From Spodoptera frugiperda (taxonomy: Eukaryota; Arthropoda; Insecta; Lepidoptera; Noctuidae): a stretch of DNA of 64,000 bases. The notes under the pieces are model-generated. The model searched no databases, was not told the DNA's origin, and saw only the letters and a program-made list of their open reading frames with translations. This document shows, in pieces, positions 1-12,051 of this stretch. The position numbers and the translations under genes were made by a program. Position 1 is the stretch's first letter; every line of letters starts with the position of its first letter. The stretch lies in the NCBI RefSeq assembly GCF_023101765.2, contig NC_064240.1:4402001-4466000 (forward strand). The letters are read 5' to 3'.

Positions 1-2008
1 ACAGGTACAGAGGACAAGGAGAGACCGAAAGGTCATGTAGCCCGTGCCCTTGGCCGGCTTGTTTATTAATTCGTGCCCGATGTCCACCCGCTCAGCACCC
101 ACCACCCTCCCTAACCCTAATGGGCGGGAAACAACGCGGCTTTTAAATTTCGGGCTTTCCTAAAATTTAATCAAGTGATTTTTTTCATTTTATGGCGTGT
201 AAAATTAGCTTTATTATTTATTAAAACGGGGCACTGCGGAACCTGCTCGCGTGCGCAAGTTGACCATTACTTTCCGAGCAAAACAAACATCAACATTTTC
301 CTAATTTATATTACACCGTTGATCCCTAACCACCAGAACACTTTAATCTCCTCAGAGTGTATCGGCGGAGGCCCTACTATTTATTCCCACTTCTTATTTT
401 CACCTTGCTTGCGGTAAATAAAAATGGCTTGTACAACGGAACATCAACCTATTCTGTGACACATTTCGGTTCACATTTGTGTGAAGGCAGGGATCAGTCT
501 TTGGATCGGTCGTCGAACTAGTCAACTGATTAATTCGCCCCTTACCTCGAGAGGAGATTTATTGGTTCCGCCGTACGCAAAACTGCGGGTAGGTAAAAAA
601 TCTCTATCGAAAATTGAATAGAAAAGCCATTTCGGGGCCGCGAACGAATTCTGTTGATACGGCTCGCATTCGCTTTCACGGCTATCTTCATTTTATTTAC
701 CTGAGTGAAGTTAAAACACCAGCTTAATATACGTACCCGAAGATATTCATGTGGATGGCGAGCTCCCATTTTTATTAAGCTTCAGCTTTTAGGATCGGAA
801 GTGAAACAAACTTGAATGAGTATCTATCTACTTACATTGCTTGTACAAAAGAAATGCTTTAAAAGGTACCAAGTGATCTTTTGTTTCTTTTACCTCGTAT
901 TTACGATTTGTTTTTCACTTTTGCTAAGAAGGAAGTCTTTTGTTGACCCGAATCTGTTGCTGTATATTCCGGTGTATTTGTGAGGTCCCGCGAAATGTTT
1001 TGGGTCACCTTGTCTCGTGAAACTTTTGAGCCCGTACACAGTATGAAACCAGTCTACTTCTCGTGGAATCACTACTAAACAAACTTTGAATTAAGACGAT
1101 TGAAACCTTTAAATATCTAGAACGACAAGTCCAAGTAAATTGGATGTTTACTTTAATAGCGCCTAAGATAATGGCGGAAAAATATCGATGACAATAACAT
1201 TCAAAGCAACAAAAAAGTATTTACAAACGATTTCATCCAAAATAACCATCATCAGAATAAGATTTTATAACACAATTCAAGTGGCCACATTTTCAGTTTT
1301 AGCCACAATTTGCAATAAACCGCGGCGGGAAACGGCCGGTTGATTATCGCAAAAAAAAATCGGGATCTCCGGGACCTCGGCCTACCAACATTCCCGTAAT
1401 ATGTTTGGGGGATGAATCCCTCCCCGCGGGGGGAGTTTTTATTTTCGATCTCCTTCGTACCGCCCCGCGTGGACATACGTGCCTCGGTTTAGGTGCGTCA
1501 GGGGTTAGTGAAAGAATAATAAAATGTGAAAAGAGGTCTTTGATTTTATTGTCATTATACTTAGCGACAGTTATTGCACAGTATCCCTTGGTAATGAAAA
1601 AATTGGTATGTCAAAATTATTATCTACTCGACAATAAGACACACAAATTCTTTCATATTTTAAACATTAGGCATTAAATACGTCAGTTCGAAAATAATGT
1701 CACTATTTGGTAAATAACTTTCTACCTAATTTTATTTCATATATGTAAAAGTCTTTGTTAAATTAATTTAAAGTTGTGTCTATTAGAAGTACTCAAAATA
1801 ATTTCTTCAAATTATCCTCTTATTTATCTTGTAAAAATATACGGTTCAACATCGCAATATAAACAAAAGTTTCAGGTATGATCATATCCAAGATAAACTA
1901 AGTGATACTTCTTGACGTGCCACATACAAACACATACTTACTCATTCTAATAGAAGAAGAACATTTTCAACTTTCCCGTTCTTAAAGATCGAGCTCTACT
2001 TCGTTCTG
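1..2008. other. No gene seen; CpG-rich patches
   Basis: No reading frame here shows a recognisable domain or coding pattern. The first ~560 bases and 1310-1500 are richer in G+C and CpG than the surrounding AT-rich DNA and could hold regulatory DNA or an untranslated exon. No TATA box plus initiator pair stood out. The short CCTAACCCTAA run near 110 is too short to be a telomere array. Confidence 0.5.
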
Positions 2009-2152
2009 TACCCTTAGTATGAGTTTGCTTTACGAAAACGAAACAAGAGCTTGTTCGGCGCTTTGATTGGCCGGCACGAATGAACCAACCAATTAGACCG
2101 CCGAACGCGCTCCCGTTCAGTTTTCGTAGTTAGGCCTCTGGTAGTTTGCTCC
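2009..2152. mobile_element. Decayed fold-back MITE (GTACCCTTAGTA family)
   Basis: The left end carries TACCCTTAGTATGAGTTTG. It is followed by two inner, roughly inverted blocks centred on TTCGGCG/CGCCGAA. The same architecture is clean in the copy at 59895-60055, which has 21 bp terminal inverted repeats. Here the right terminus is degraded. A short palindromic element without coding capacity is typical of a MITE. Superfamily not assigned. Confidence 0.6.
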
Positions 2153-2877
2153 TACTTAACTAAAAACTCTGACATACATGTTACATTTATTGTTACAAAT
2201 ATTACAAAAACCTCAATGACGCCATAATGACCAAATCATCAATACATTGAGATACAATTGAGCAATAAAGCATTTTGCGTAACTTTAAGGTCACTCGAGC
2301 AAAGCCGCGGGCGAAACTATAATTATAAGCTTAAACTGTTGATTAATAACTTCTTTGTAACTAATGAGCATACTGACATGCATATTAATTTATTATCTAC
2401 TAATGTTAGAACATATTATAAGTGTTAAATATTGAATATCAAATCTTATTCCTCATGAAATAGAGGTTGTATTTGATCGAAATTGTTGTTGTTGATTTGC
2501 GGTTGACAATCATATAATTATGGTGGTGCTACGTCTTTTTTAATGGATTAAAATAGTTGACCCTATCAAGCAGAATGCATGGTGTGGTAATGTTGACGAA
2601 CTATGAATTTGACATTAAACTGCAAATAAATGTCGGAAACCATGCTTCGGTACGAATGGGCCAGGTTGACCGGAGTGATACCACGAGCTCACAGAAAACA
2701 GAACACAGTTATGTGGTACCCAGTGGTAAAAAAGGTTAGTGGTGACAATATTACAATCTCTGCCGTCAAGAAACGGATAAAACATTGTATGGGATATATC
2801 AAAACAAAGTCGCCATCAGACTCAAAAAGCCATCAGACCCCCACTGATGGAGTCCAGTAAACTGATGTCTGATCCGG
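2153..2877. other. No gene seen
   Basis: AT-rich DNA. A CCGCGGGCGAAACTA-like string near 2306-2320 resembles the conserved tail found at the ends of several dispersed repeats in this window (28.9, 59.7 and 63.1 kb). The short overlapping reading frames at 2557-2860 show no domain. Confidence 0.4.
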
Positions 2878-3012
2878 ACCTGCGGACTACCTAGCGGGTT
2901 ACCGGGGTCCAGCTCAAAAAGCAGGAGTAGGAACGGGGTGGTTTTTAGTGCGTAAGAGTCTGACACTCTCCCTCGCCTAAGGCGGGAGAAGTAGTTGGAT
3001 GATTTTCCCCTT
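2878..3012 (+). repeat. Dispersed element A, copy 1
   Basis: A ~140 bp repeat present seven times in this window. Hallmarks seen in order are a GCGGACTACCTAGCGGG head, AAGCAGGAGTAGGAACGGGG, GTAAGAGTCTGACACTC, a CCTAAGGCGGGAGAAG-like hairpin, and the GGATGATTTTCCCC tail followed by an A-rich run. It has no coding capacity and no clear tRNA boxes. The class is unknown; a non-autonomous element is the safest label. Confidence 0.75.
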
Positions 3013-3686
3013 TAAAAAAAAGAATAATGGATATGGAGGCTGCGAAAAAGTACAAGAAGTAACAGTGGCTCTGCAGCTCTGGTTCAAAGCCACGAGTTGG
3101 GTACGTCTTACGGTCCCAATCGGAGTGGGAAAAGCCATTTGATAAAATTCTCTCCTCAAAAATAGAAAGATGTGTACTCATACACTTGTTTTGCTAAAGA
3201 AAGGCATGCAGGCACGAGGCTATTCGCCTGTTAAAAGAACCATTGTATTAGACCAGATCCTTTAGCTAAGCACCGGTCATAATTTCCACGCTATTTACCG
3301 ATAGTATACACGTGCAAATAACACATATAAATATAAGTACATATGTATATTGTTACGTGAAGGCATTAATACTTCTTAACGTGACAGATTACGCAACAAT
3401 AGAGTCGAATACCAAACAACCTTCGTGGTTAGCCCATGAACTATTGCGTAACTCGGTAATTGTGCGATTCGCTTTATCGTTTCCAAACGTTATTTTCTTT
3501 CGATCGTCAAAATTTTTAATACATACGAGTTTTAACATTGTGTTTCACATTGATGAAAGCAAAGTGAGCCATAATAATTATAGTGACCACAGAGTAGACT
3601 ATAATTATTTGTCACCTATCCTATTCTTACCACGTGTATTGTATCATAATGGCAAATTAAGAGACTACACTATACATTTGACAACC
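3013..3686. other. No gene seen
   Basis: Unremarkable AT-rich DNA between two copies of element A. A 143-residue frame runs through 3312-3743, but its last third lies inside element A and it has no recognisable domain, so it is not called as a gene. Confidence 0.5.
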
Positions 3687-3990
3687 GGAGCTGCGGACTA
3701 CCTAGCGGGTTTACCGGGGCTCCGCCTCGAAAAGCAGGAGTAGGAAAGTTGTGGTTTTTAGTCAGTAAGATTCTGACACTTCCTCTCGCCTCGCTCAAGG
3801 CAGGAGAAGTTATAGGGTTTCCCCCCCCCCCTTATAAAATTTATTTGACAAAGGATCGGACAGGTGCGCTCTCTGCTAAATCTGATCCTACTAAACTGTG
3901 ATCTCCAACCCAGCGCAGTGTTGAAATTACGGTATTCCTCTTTCAAAGAGAAGGCATATGGTCTAGCAGTGGACTGCTACAGTATCATCT
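3687..3990 (+). repeat. Dispersed element A, copy 2, with an extended 3' part
   Basis: Full head GGAGCTGCGGACTACCTAGC, then the GTCAGTAAGATTCTGACAC core and a C-run in place of the usual GATTTTCCCC tail (to ~3830). The following ~150 bases (CAACCCAGCGCAGTG near 3907, then TCTAGCAGTGGACTGCTAC near 3962) resemble a LINE 3' end with the CAGCAGTGGAC signature common in moths. They may be part of the same insertion or a neighbouring one. Confidence 0.65.
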
Positions 3991-4418
3991 GTTGATAACG
4001 ATTTTGAATCATCAGTAAAGTAATTTAAAGTCAGTACTTTAAATTATACAACAGCAACACTTACAAGCAGTTGACTCAACACATTTCCAGAACACAAAAC
4101 AAACACTGAAAGCAAAAGCAAAAAAAAACTTCAATAAATCCTTCAAAATGAACAAGCAAGTCCTCGAACTGTTTCCAAAAGGTCAACTTAGTTCAGGTCA
4201 CAATGAAATGTTAAATATAGGATCGCATGACTACCTACAATGACGTACGAATGCAAAGTTAGCTTCCGTTACCGAAAGCTTGCTTATTTGCGTTGACTAA
4301 TGGGAATAAATTACTCTTTCAAGGCGTATACACTATCATTATTAGGACACGAAGACTTTATTTGACTTAGAGTTACCTTAACATAAGGCTTTTCTTTTAT
4401 CTTTTTGTTTTTTTAAGG
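3991..4418. other. No gene seen
   Basis: AT-rich sequence without recognisable coding or repeat structure. Confidence 0.5.
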
Positions 4419-4557
4419 AGGGAAAATCATCCAATGTCTTCTCCTGCCTCGGGCGAGGCGAGGAGTATCAGACTCTTACTGACTAAATCCCAACCTGTCT
4501 TACTCTTGCTTATCGAGCCGGAGCCCCGGTAAACCCGCTCTCTCAGATCTGCAACTC
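4419..4557 (-). repeat. Dispersed element A, copy 3
   Basis: Minus-strand copy. On the + strand it begins with GGGAAAATCATCCAATG, then CTCGGGCGAGGCGAGGAG, AGACTCTTACTGACTAAA and GAGCCCCGGTAAACCCGCT, the complement of the copy 2 order. It is diverged at the head. Confidence 0.7.
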
Positions 4558-5227
4558 GTACGCATCAGTGAATTGCCTATCAAAAACCCTACTGCTTAAC
4601 GACGTTCATTGAATTTGGTCTATGTATGTATGACAACTTGAATTTCCATCATATTTTCCAGTGCTCTAATGGCCAAAATTGTAACCAAAAGCCAACCCTA
4701 TTTAAAAAGTTTAAATACTGCATCTGCTTCTTTCAGTAAGCATGTTACTTATAATTAGTTTTTATATCTTTCCAAACCATTGTAAATAATAATTTATAAT
4801 CATCACATAAAAAATACATTTCCTCAAATTTAAGTCCAAATTCCATCTCAAAATCAAATCCATTACCAATTTTATACCATTACCTGTTCCTTAGTTCTTC
4901 ACGTTAATGTTTTTGACGTCCATGCTGTAACATTGTTTCTATTTCAGTCCCATCCTCCATTAAGTAAACACACGACAGTTGAGGTCAATCCAATGTCAGT
5001 GTCTTACCTTCATAGCTGTTGGCTTTTTATATTGTAATACTGTGTATTAACAAAATAATTTTGTTACTCAATCACCTTAAAATGTATCGTATTAGGTAAA
5101 CATTGTCTTCTTATGGTAAGAATAATTATTAATTAGTTCTTACATACAGTTTTGTAGAATTATCTAATTAGTTACGCATAGTGCGTAAGTATGCTTGAAT
5201 GCAAATCGTGATCTTTCTTTGCTATCC
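4558..5227. other. No gene seen
   Basis: AT-rich DNA without supported features. Confidence 0.5.
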
Positions 5228-5368
5228 GGAGCTACGGACAACGTAAAAGGTTACCGGGGCTCTGGCTCAATGCAGGAAAATGAACAGGGTGGTTTTTAGT
5301 CAGTAAGAGTCTGACACTCCCTCTCGCTTCGCCCTAGGCGAGAGATATCATTGGATGATTTTCCCCCC
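5228..5368 (+). repeat. Dispersed element A, copy 4
   Basis: Head GGAGCTACGGACAACG (diverged), core GTCAGTAAGAGTCTGACAC, hairpin region CTCGCTTCGCCCTAGGCGAG and tail TGGATGATTTTCCCCCC. This is among the better-preserved 3' halves. Confidence 0.75.
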
Positions 5369-7193
5369 AGAAAAAACCTTTCTTTGTTAGTCTTCTTATC
5401 TAGAAGGAAGATGGGAGAGAAGTCAGGCGCATAATCGTTATTTTATGTCATAGATGTTAAGAAGAGGCTCAAAACACCCTGCCTGTCCAACTAAAAGAAG
5501 GAGTTGCTATCGTGATTCTTAGTGATCTATCACACAAAATAAGTAATATACTTACAAACTAACATTAACCCAACGAGACAAAAATCAGTTTTCTCCGATA
5601 AATCATGGAAATAAAAATGTTTCTTTAAACCCATTAAGAACGACCATAACGTTTCCCATTACGAATTCCTTTCGCTATGTAATTAGTGAAAACCGTGAAT
5701 TTCTATTGCATACAACGCGTATTAGGTAGTAACAAAAGCTTTGAAAAAATGGTAACGCGGTTATCTGCCATCGCTTTACATGCAACAGTGGGAATAAAAT
5801 ATTTACACAGATCGATCACTGGCCCAGATGACGGCAAAATATGGCATTGTTCGTATAGGCGTCGGTTTTCTCACGTATACAGCCTTTCACTTAACTATTA
5901 CCAAACGTCAAAAACGACACAGATATCACCAGCCTCGACAATACTTTCAATTCAATTTTGAACTTTAAATCTTAGTACATAGAAGTTGTGTGGAAGTTTT
6001 GGAGTGGTTGTAAAAAGTTGGCGAACCATTCGAATTATTGTTGTTGTCCATGCGTGGAAGTCATTTGTATGTATGTAGATTAGAGGTCATCATACCGTTC
6101 TGTAGAGAGATCTTACATTATTTTTGGTAGACGGTTGACACATGGACATAGTTGCACTACTTTTGAAAGGTAAAAGCTACTCACAACTACTTATAAGTTA
6201 GTTTTGTTGTAACGGTTTGTGTTTATTGATAAACAAAAAATGAGATCTTCATTTCTGCGATTGCATTTTGTTAATAGTAATTTTAACTTTTAGATGAAAG
6301 CGAAATACAAGTCTTCTGACCAGGACATGGTACTTGTTTGTCGTTTCAGAAAGAAGTTAGGGGGTTGTAGTTTAGTAGGGATTTAAAAAAATTTCTTTAG
6401 TGAAAAATGGAGTGAAGCCTCCAAGACTTTGACTACAAACAATATGTATTTTTGAGAGTTACAACCCTCGTAGAAAAAGATCTTAGCTTTATCAAATTCC
6501 TGGAATAGAAGAAAGCCATTTATATATTTCATAGTTACGTAGTATTTATTTTTATTCTCCTTGTATTTCAAAGCCATATTTTAGACTTCATAATTAGTAT
6601 TCTGACAGAAATCATTGTTGAAAACAACTAAACAACTGATGAGACAATATACTCAGACCTTGACTGATTGCCAGAAAATAAAAACATGTTTATAGTATTC
6701 AAAGTACCAGTTTCTGCACTGTATGACATTGACGGATCAAAAAGCGCACAAACTCAGCGCGGTTACCTGGTGGCCCAAAACTCCGACATTAACAAATGAT
6801 CGTTTTTATTCGGCGCCCGCGCACCGGATACGCAGCGGTTCCTGTGAGAATGTTGAACTCGATTTTTTTAACCACCAAAAAGCGGATGTCCTTCGTACGA
6901 CCGGTTTATGAAAGGTGTTGAACATATGTCTGCTATTTTCAAAATGTAACCGATTTGAATTGTTTATTGATTACTTCTTAGTGGGGATTGTCAGTTGATT
7001 GATTGGGGGCACCGGGGTCGATACTCTGTACCTACTTGTGAAGTGTCTGATTGTAATTGTACTGATACGGTCGTTGCATTTCACTTTTTATTCTTGTTGA
7101 ATCTGATGACGCGATGTGCGGATTTGGGTTATCATTGCGGATGCAATCATTATCCTTGTATATTTTGCATGAGATTTTTTTAGTAGGTGGAAG
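5369..7193. other. No gene seen
   Basis: The frames at 5686-5961 and 6723-7183 are short, lack domains, and have no intron-exon context. 6720-6910 is locally CpG-rich and could be a regulatory patch. Nothing firmer can be said. Confidence 0.45.
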
Positions 7194-7323
7194 AATCATT
7201 TAAAGACTTCTCGCATCTCGGACAAGGCGACAGGGAGTGTCAGACTCTTACTGGAACCACCCCGTTCCTACTCTTGCTTTCGAGCTGGAGCCCCAGTAAA
7301 CCCGCTAGGTAGTCTGCAGCTCC
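7194..7323 (-). repeat. Dispersed element A, copy 5
   Basis: Minus-strand copy: CTTCTCGCATCTCGGACAAG, GTGTCAGACTCTTACTGG, CCACCCCGTTCCTACTCTTG, GAGCCCCAGTAAACCCGCTA and AGGTAGTCTGCAGCTCC. The tail half is partly lost. It is the last of five copies within 4.5 kb. Confidence 0.7.
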
Positions 7324-8484
7324 AGATTTTCTTTGTGATATGGCTAAAAATGTTGAATGCTCTTTAATATTAATTAATCATAATCCTTCTCTTGTATCGA
7401 AGTCCCATAGAACAAAAGGATTCTTAGGCATTTTATTATGAGTTGTGTTAGTAGTATGAGTGAGTTTCTAACACTAATCAAACAAATAGCAACAACCTTT
7501 ATGTAGAAAAATATAAGTGCTAGCTAATGCATGACTTTATTTAAATATATCCAGCTTTATTATCAATTTTAAACAAATGATACAAGATATGGAAGAGCAA
7601 AAAATATACGATGATTGCGTTAAATATTACAAGGCGTATAGCTGCAAGTTATAATTTTGTTTAGAGCACCTGTCATATAATCACCTGCCCGTGTAATGTT
7701 GAGAAAAGGGTGTGGTGACATTGTTACACGTTACGGTAAAGGATTAAGAATGACGTGACGTACTTATGATACACCAATAACGTCATATTTGTTGTTCTTC
7801 AAAATTGTCTGCTAGTTGTGATTTTCATGGATTCGTTTATTAGTTCATCCCGTTCGTTTATTTTTTTCATGTTTTTCTATTGCGACAATATTTTTTTTGT
7901 GTATTTTAACCATATTTATCCAGATAATCTAATGTTTTACTTTATTTTTCAAAGTATATAGACACTTATAAACTCGTATATTTATGAAAAATAGTTTTGT
8001 AGCAAACGACGAATGTTCTTTATTTTGTAATAAATATATCGGTGATTAGTTAATATTTTTACAGTTTAAATATCTCATTGTAATATCTAACGGCTGAAAA
8101 TGGAAACAAACATCACATAGATAAATGAACTAAAAGTCAATATATTTTTATTATAAACAATTTGCAGTGTGCAGTTGTCTCGTAAATTGTCACATTAATT
8201 ATGTAGAAGGTCATGGTTACTATGCAAAATATAGAAAAATATTAACATCTAGGTACTAAATGTTTCTAATCTAGACTAAAGCACAGGAAAACTTAATTAG
8301 ATTTTATTACGTCACTAATTAAAATTAATATATTTATTGGACAGATTGTAAAATCTACAACGATTTAGAGTTTCCTTCTTTTGGCATTATTTTGTTAATT
8401 TCTAAGATGGTTTTTTGGAATTTTTCAACGTTTTTGTTTATATAAATCTTTATTTGGAACGAGCACCTAGCTTCACTAACCGAC
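7324..8484. other. No gene seen
   Basis: Very AT-rich sequence with no supported gene or repeat. Confidence 0.5.
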
Positions 8485-8576
8485 AGACTATTATTTATTT
8501 CTTTATTTGTTGACGTTTCAAAAGTACCTTAATGTTTATAGCTTAATTGGAATAAATGATTTGACTTTGACTGCTG
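8485..8576 (+). mobile_element. LINE 3' tail relic
   Basis: GACGTTTCAAAAGTACCTTA is followed by GCTTAATTGGAATAAATGA and a short TTGACTTTGACTG tail. This is a recurring 3' end of moth non-LTR retrotransposons, with a degenerate TTTGAC microsatellite instead of poly(A). The coding part is absent, so this is a strongly 5'-truncated insertion. Confidence 0.5.
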
Positions 8577-11180
8577 ACTGCTGCTGCATTGAGCATATTC
8601 AGATTTATTTTGATTTAAATCTACATACTTAGTCACTTTGTATCTACTCACTCTAGAACTTCAAAATTGAATTTAGAAATTCTCAGAAATCCGATACTTG
8701 GCAATAGGCTAAATTTTCTATTACGATGGGATTTTAATAATATAATAGTATTTTAATAAGCAAAATTCAGTCAGGTGAGTAAGCCAGTAAACTAGAGGTC
8801 TGTAATAATATTCAAAAACATTGTAATCATCAGATAAAAATTTATCGGTAGTTAGCACGTAAACAGGATCATTATACTTAAATATATGTACGTAAAAAAG
8901 TTTTATAAATTCACAAATTGTCGCAGATCATAATTTATGCCTTTAGATACCATTCTGGGCATCCATCATCTTTATTTGTGTGTATTTGACTGTATGCTCA
9001 CGCAATGTCCACTATTAATATAATTTTAGAACTGTGCCACTCTATAAATAGTTTCCATTGGGTAAAAAGGTGGGTGCATACGGTAGACAAAAGGTGTTCT
9101 CGCCACGTGCGCATGCGTCGCTCTGCGGCAGATGTCGCGATCACCTTGCATGTGTGCAGCACTCACACTAACACACCCGATGTAACACACTCAGCTAATT
9201 TTATTGTAAAATACGATTTGTGGTTTCGCTTTTGCTTCTTTTTCCTTCTTAATGATCGTCAAATATTTTTTTCTTATTTTACTGTCGATATAAGTTTACG
9301 TGATATGCTTGTTGCAGAATACAGGTGCAAATTGTTCTGGACGGTTCGATTGTCAATTTGTTACTCTGTCGCTCTTCTTAACCCAATCCTTAGCAATTGT
9401 TATCGATACAAAATTGTTACTAAGGATGAAAGGAAACTGGATCTGGCTCCTATATAAATTGTCTGGATGAATATAAAAGGAAAAAGAAGGACGTGACAAT
9501 AATTTCGCGACTGTGAAAGAATACGTACTAAGAAGATGCTGCAACAGTTTTATAAGCAAGGAATCTTCTGGAAGATTGCATTCCAAGAAGCCATCAAGAC
9601 ATAACTGCTTGACGAACTCAAATAACATTATTACTTAGAAGCGAGTTATTAGTTTGTACGAAGATGGTGTCTACCCCTGCATTATCCCTTATTACTTCTA
9701 CGACACCCCTGGGAGGGGTGGCCCTACTTCTAACAAGAAACCGTAAGACGCCTATACAACAAACATTACTTAAACATATTATTGTTGTTACTTCTTAACC
9801 CTTCACCTGCAATTATATCCCCTCCAATCATACAAAATTAATAAAGAATACCTTTTACATTACTTACGTGGTCAAATATGCATTTAATGTCAAAGTACTA
9901 CTTACAAGTACTTAAAATCGCGTTTAGTAAAAATCGATAGTATCATACAGGGTAATAGTAGGCTTGTCCTCAATTACTTCACTTTAGACTGCAAAAAAAC
10001 TTTTCCCTCAAACTACTTATGTAGGTACACTGCTTGAGCAGATGGCACATTCCACATTCTTTCACTCACACCTGATCTTTCTACCTTCGATATCAAATAA
10101 AATAAGAAACATACACAGGGTAACAGCAAAAATAAAACAACCTGTATTAGAATTTATCCGTTAAAAAAGAAAGAACTTCTTTCTATATTTAAAATATCCG
10201 CATTAAATAACACACGAACAGAAAGCGTGACAAAACGAGCGGACAATTAAAAAAATCTAAATATACAATATAATTTTCAGTAGTTGTTCAACACTAATCG
10301 TGATTTTATCCATGAATGTATAATTAACACAAAAATTGTCGTTGACAAGTGACTGTGTCGGCAGCGATACGGCAACGTGAGTCACGACACGAAGAGTTTC
10401 GCGCCAAACGGCTACAAACTTCATCTACACGAAATCTACATTGTAATTTGAGTCTTATGCGGTGCTATTGTAGTTTACTTTAAATTGAGCATCGAAATGT
10501 GTGTGTTGAACAAATATCTGGCATGTAGGTGACGTTAGAACGGCATGGCAACATCGCGTCCCTGTGGCGTCGCACGACCGCATCGCTCCGTCTCGCTCTG
10601 ACGAAGGTGTTGGAGTGAGACAGAGTGAGCGCTGCGTGGCTCTGTGGCGCGTCAGTATACTACGAGTTGAGAGGAAGGTCACAGTGTTTTATCGTGTAAA
10701 CAAATATTTTCCTTAATAACAACTCTGGAACTACTTACGTAAGTTTTATGTTATTTCAGTATTTGATTTTATTTTGTTAATATACAACATGTTGCTGTAT
10801 AATTAGCTTTCTAATTAATTGATATCAACATTTGTACCAAACTGTATATTGTATGTGATTAGTAGATGGCAAGAAGCGTACTAAGTCTCTGTATTGTTAT
10901 TCCTTTGTTAATCAATTGTAATATAAGTAATTGATTGTTAAAATACTCATCACTACAAGTATGTAGCTACCTACCATACAGTTTGTGTTTCGCGCGCGAT
11001 CTAACTTAGCACAGCGCGTGGTGATTTCTGCATGTAACTTTGCACCCAAACATTAACTGTTACTAACACTTAACAAAGTATAATCACGCTTGTTTATCTT
11101 TAAAGAGATCATCTGTTATGATATATGTACTTATTTTCCTGTCTCTTTGGGAACCATTTAATATAATTTTTTTTATAAAA
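8577..11180. other. No gene; MITE fragment and a CpG-rich patch
   Basis: 9376-9430 matches part of the MITE family seen whole at 12262-12355 (TTAACCCAATCCTTAGCAAT). 10330-10690 is CpG-rich, with repeated GTGAG/CTCAC strings and a CGTCAGTATACT stretch resembling an arthropod TCAGT initiator. It could be a promoter or non-coding first exon, but no coding exon follows. The 150-residue frame at 9005-9457 has no domain and overlaps the MITE fragment. Confidence 0.45.
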
Positions 11181-11346
11181 ACGTTGCTTGGATTTTCTCA
11201 TGTGTCGTGGGTGCGTTTACAAACATACAAGTTTACATATACATGACACCCAGATCAGACACAACAATTTGCGGATTATACAAAGAGTTGTTCCGTGCGG
11301 GAATCGAAGCCACTACACTTTGCGTGGCCCAGCCGCCGCGACAATC
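11181..11346 (-). mobile_element. tRNA-derived SINE, family 2, copy 1
   Basis: Minus strand. A tRNA-like B box (complement of GCGGGAATCGAAGCC) lies at the right-hand head, followed by a body with the complement of CTGGGTGTCATGTGTATG, AACTTGTATGTTTGTAAACG and a GGGGCAACGT-type end. Related copies lie at 44498-44673 and 51943-52049. The sequence has a pol III-type head, no ORF and multiple copies, which fits a SINE. Confidence 0.65.
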
Positions 11347-11408
11347 GTACATTTGCTTTAACTTCTTGTATATAAGACACAATAGAAAATACATTATGTG
11401 GATACAAT

Positions 11409-11448
11409 ACCCGTCGTGTTCCTAAAACGTTTTAGGAACACGACGGGT
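11409..11448. repeat. Perfect 40 bp palindrome
   Basis: The left half ACCCGTCGTGTTCCTAAAAC is followed with no spacer by its exact reverse complement, so all 40 bases pair. It lies ~60 bp after the SINE head in otherwise ordinary DNA. It may be the junction of two elements sharing one terminus, or a protein-binding or cruciform site. Confidence 0.95.
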
Positions 11449-11733
11449 TAATATAAGAAACTAGAATTCAATCGAATATTTTCTTAGAATCGTAACTAAT
11501 TTGAAAGTAGGTACCTATATATTTGTTATACAATATTGTACTCAAGTAGCTCTTTCTTCCCGTAACCTTTAGGCACGTGGCCGTTGTATGTATGTAGGCG
11601 GACCACGAGAAACCACGTAGTATTGATTGATATGACTTTAATCGAATGCACTCTAGGAATATCTAAAGACTTGCAGCATAACCTTTGATAAAATGTGATG
11701 AAATAACTTATAAATTATATATTAAATTACAAT

Positions 11734-12012
11734 TGCCTCGTTGCTCGAGTGATCGTAAGAGTGCGACTGTCGGCAATGGGGTCTCGGGTTCGATTCCCGG
11801 CTCAGGTAAAGTAGTACTGGGGAACTTTTTGGGTTTTCGAAAATTTCTCACTAGTAGCTCGGAGTTTGGAAATGTGCCCGGTATATGGCAATAGGCAACC
11901 TATTACATGGTAACACAAATGGTGAAAAATGGGTGTTCATTGTACAGTGGTATTACGTGCCGTAATGTGCAATTCTGCCTACCCCTTCGGGAATAAAAGG
12001 CGATACGATACG
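11734..12012 (+). mobile_element. tRNA-derived SINE, family 1, copy 1
   Basis: Head TGCCTCGTTGCTCGAGTGAT acts as the A-box region and GGGTTCGATTCCCGG as the B box. The body includes ATATGGCAATAGGC, GGTATTACGTGCCGTAATGT and the end CTGCCTACCCCTTCGGGAAT. It ends with AAAAGG and a CGATA-repeat tail. It lies directly upstream of the MADF gene start codon, so it may form part of that gene's 5' region. Confidence 0.85.
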
Positions 12013-12051
12013 AGTTATAATAAACATCCTCAAATTATTCAACAGGTAACC

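Noticed and set aside
105..121. Telomeric repeat CCTAACCCTAA
   Set aside because: Only about two units; insect telomeres are long (TTAGG)n arrays.
3312..3743. 143-residue + strand frame
   Set aside because: Its last third is inside dispersed element A; no domain or splice context.
2878..7323. CRISPR array from the regularly repeated element A
   Set aside because: Copies are in both orientations, ~140 bp long, irregularly spaced and imperfect, in a eukaryotic genome.
9005..9457. 150-residue + strand frame
   Set aside because: No domain, overlaps a MITE fragment, start codon in poor context; composition like non-coding flanks.
11755..11815. A tRNA gene
   Set aside because: The A/B-box-like sequence is the head of a SINE repeated six times in the window; no cloverleaf with intact acceptor stem.
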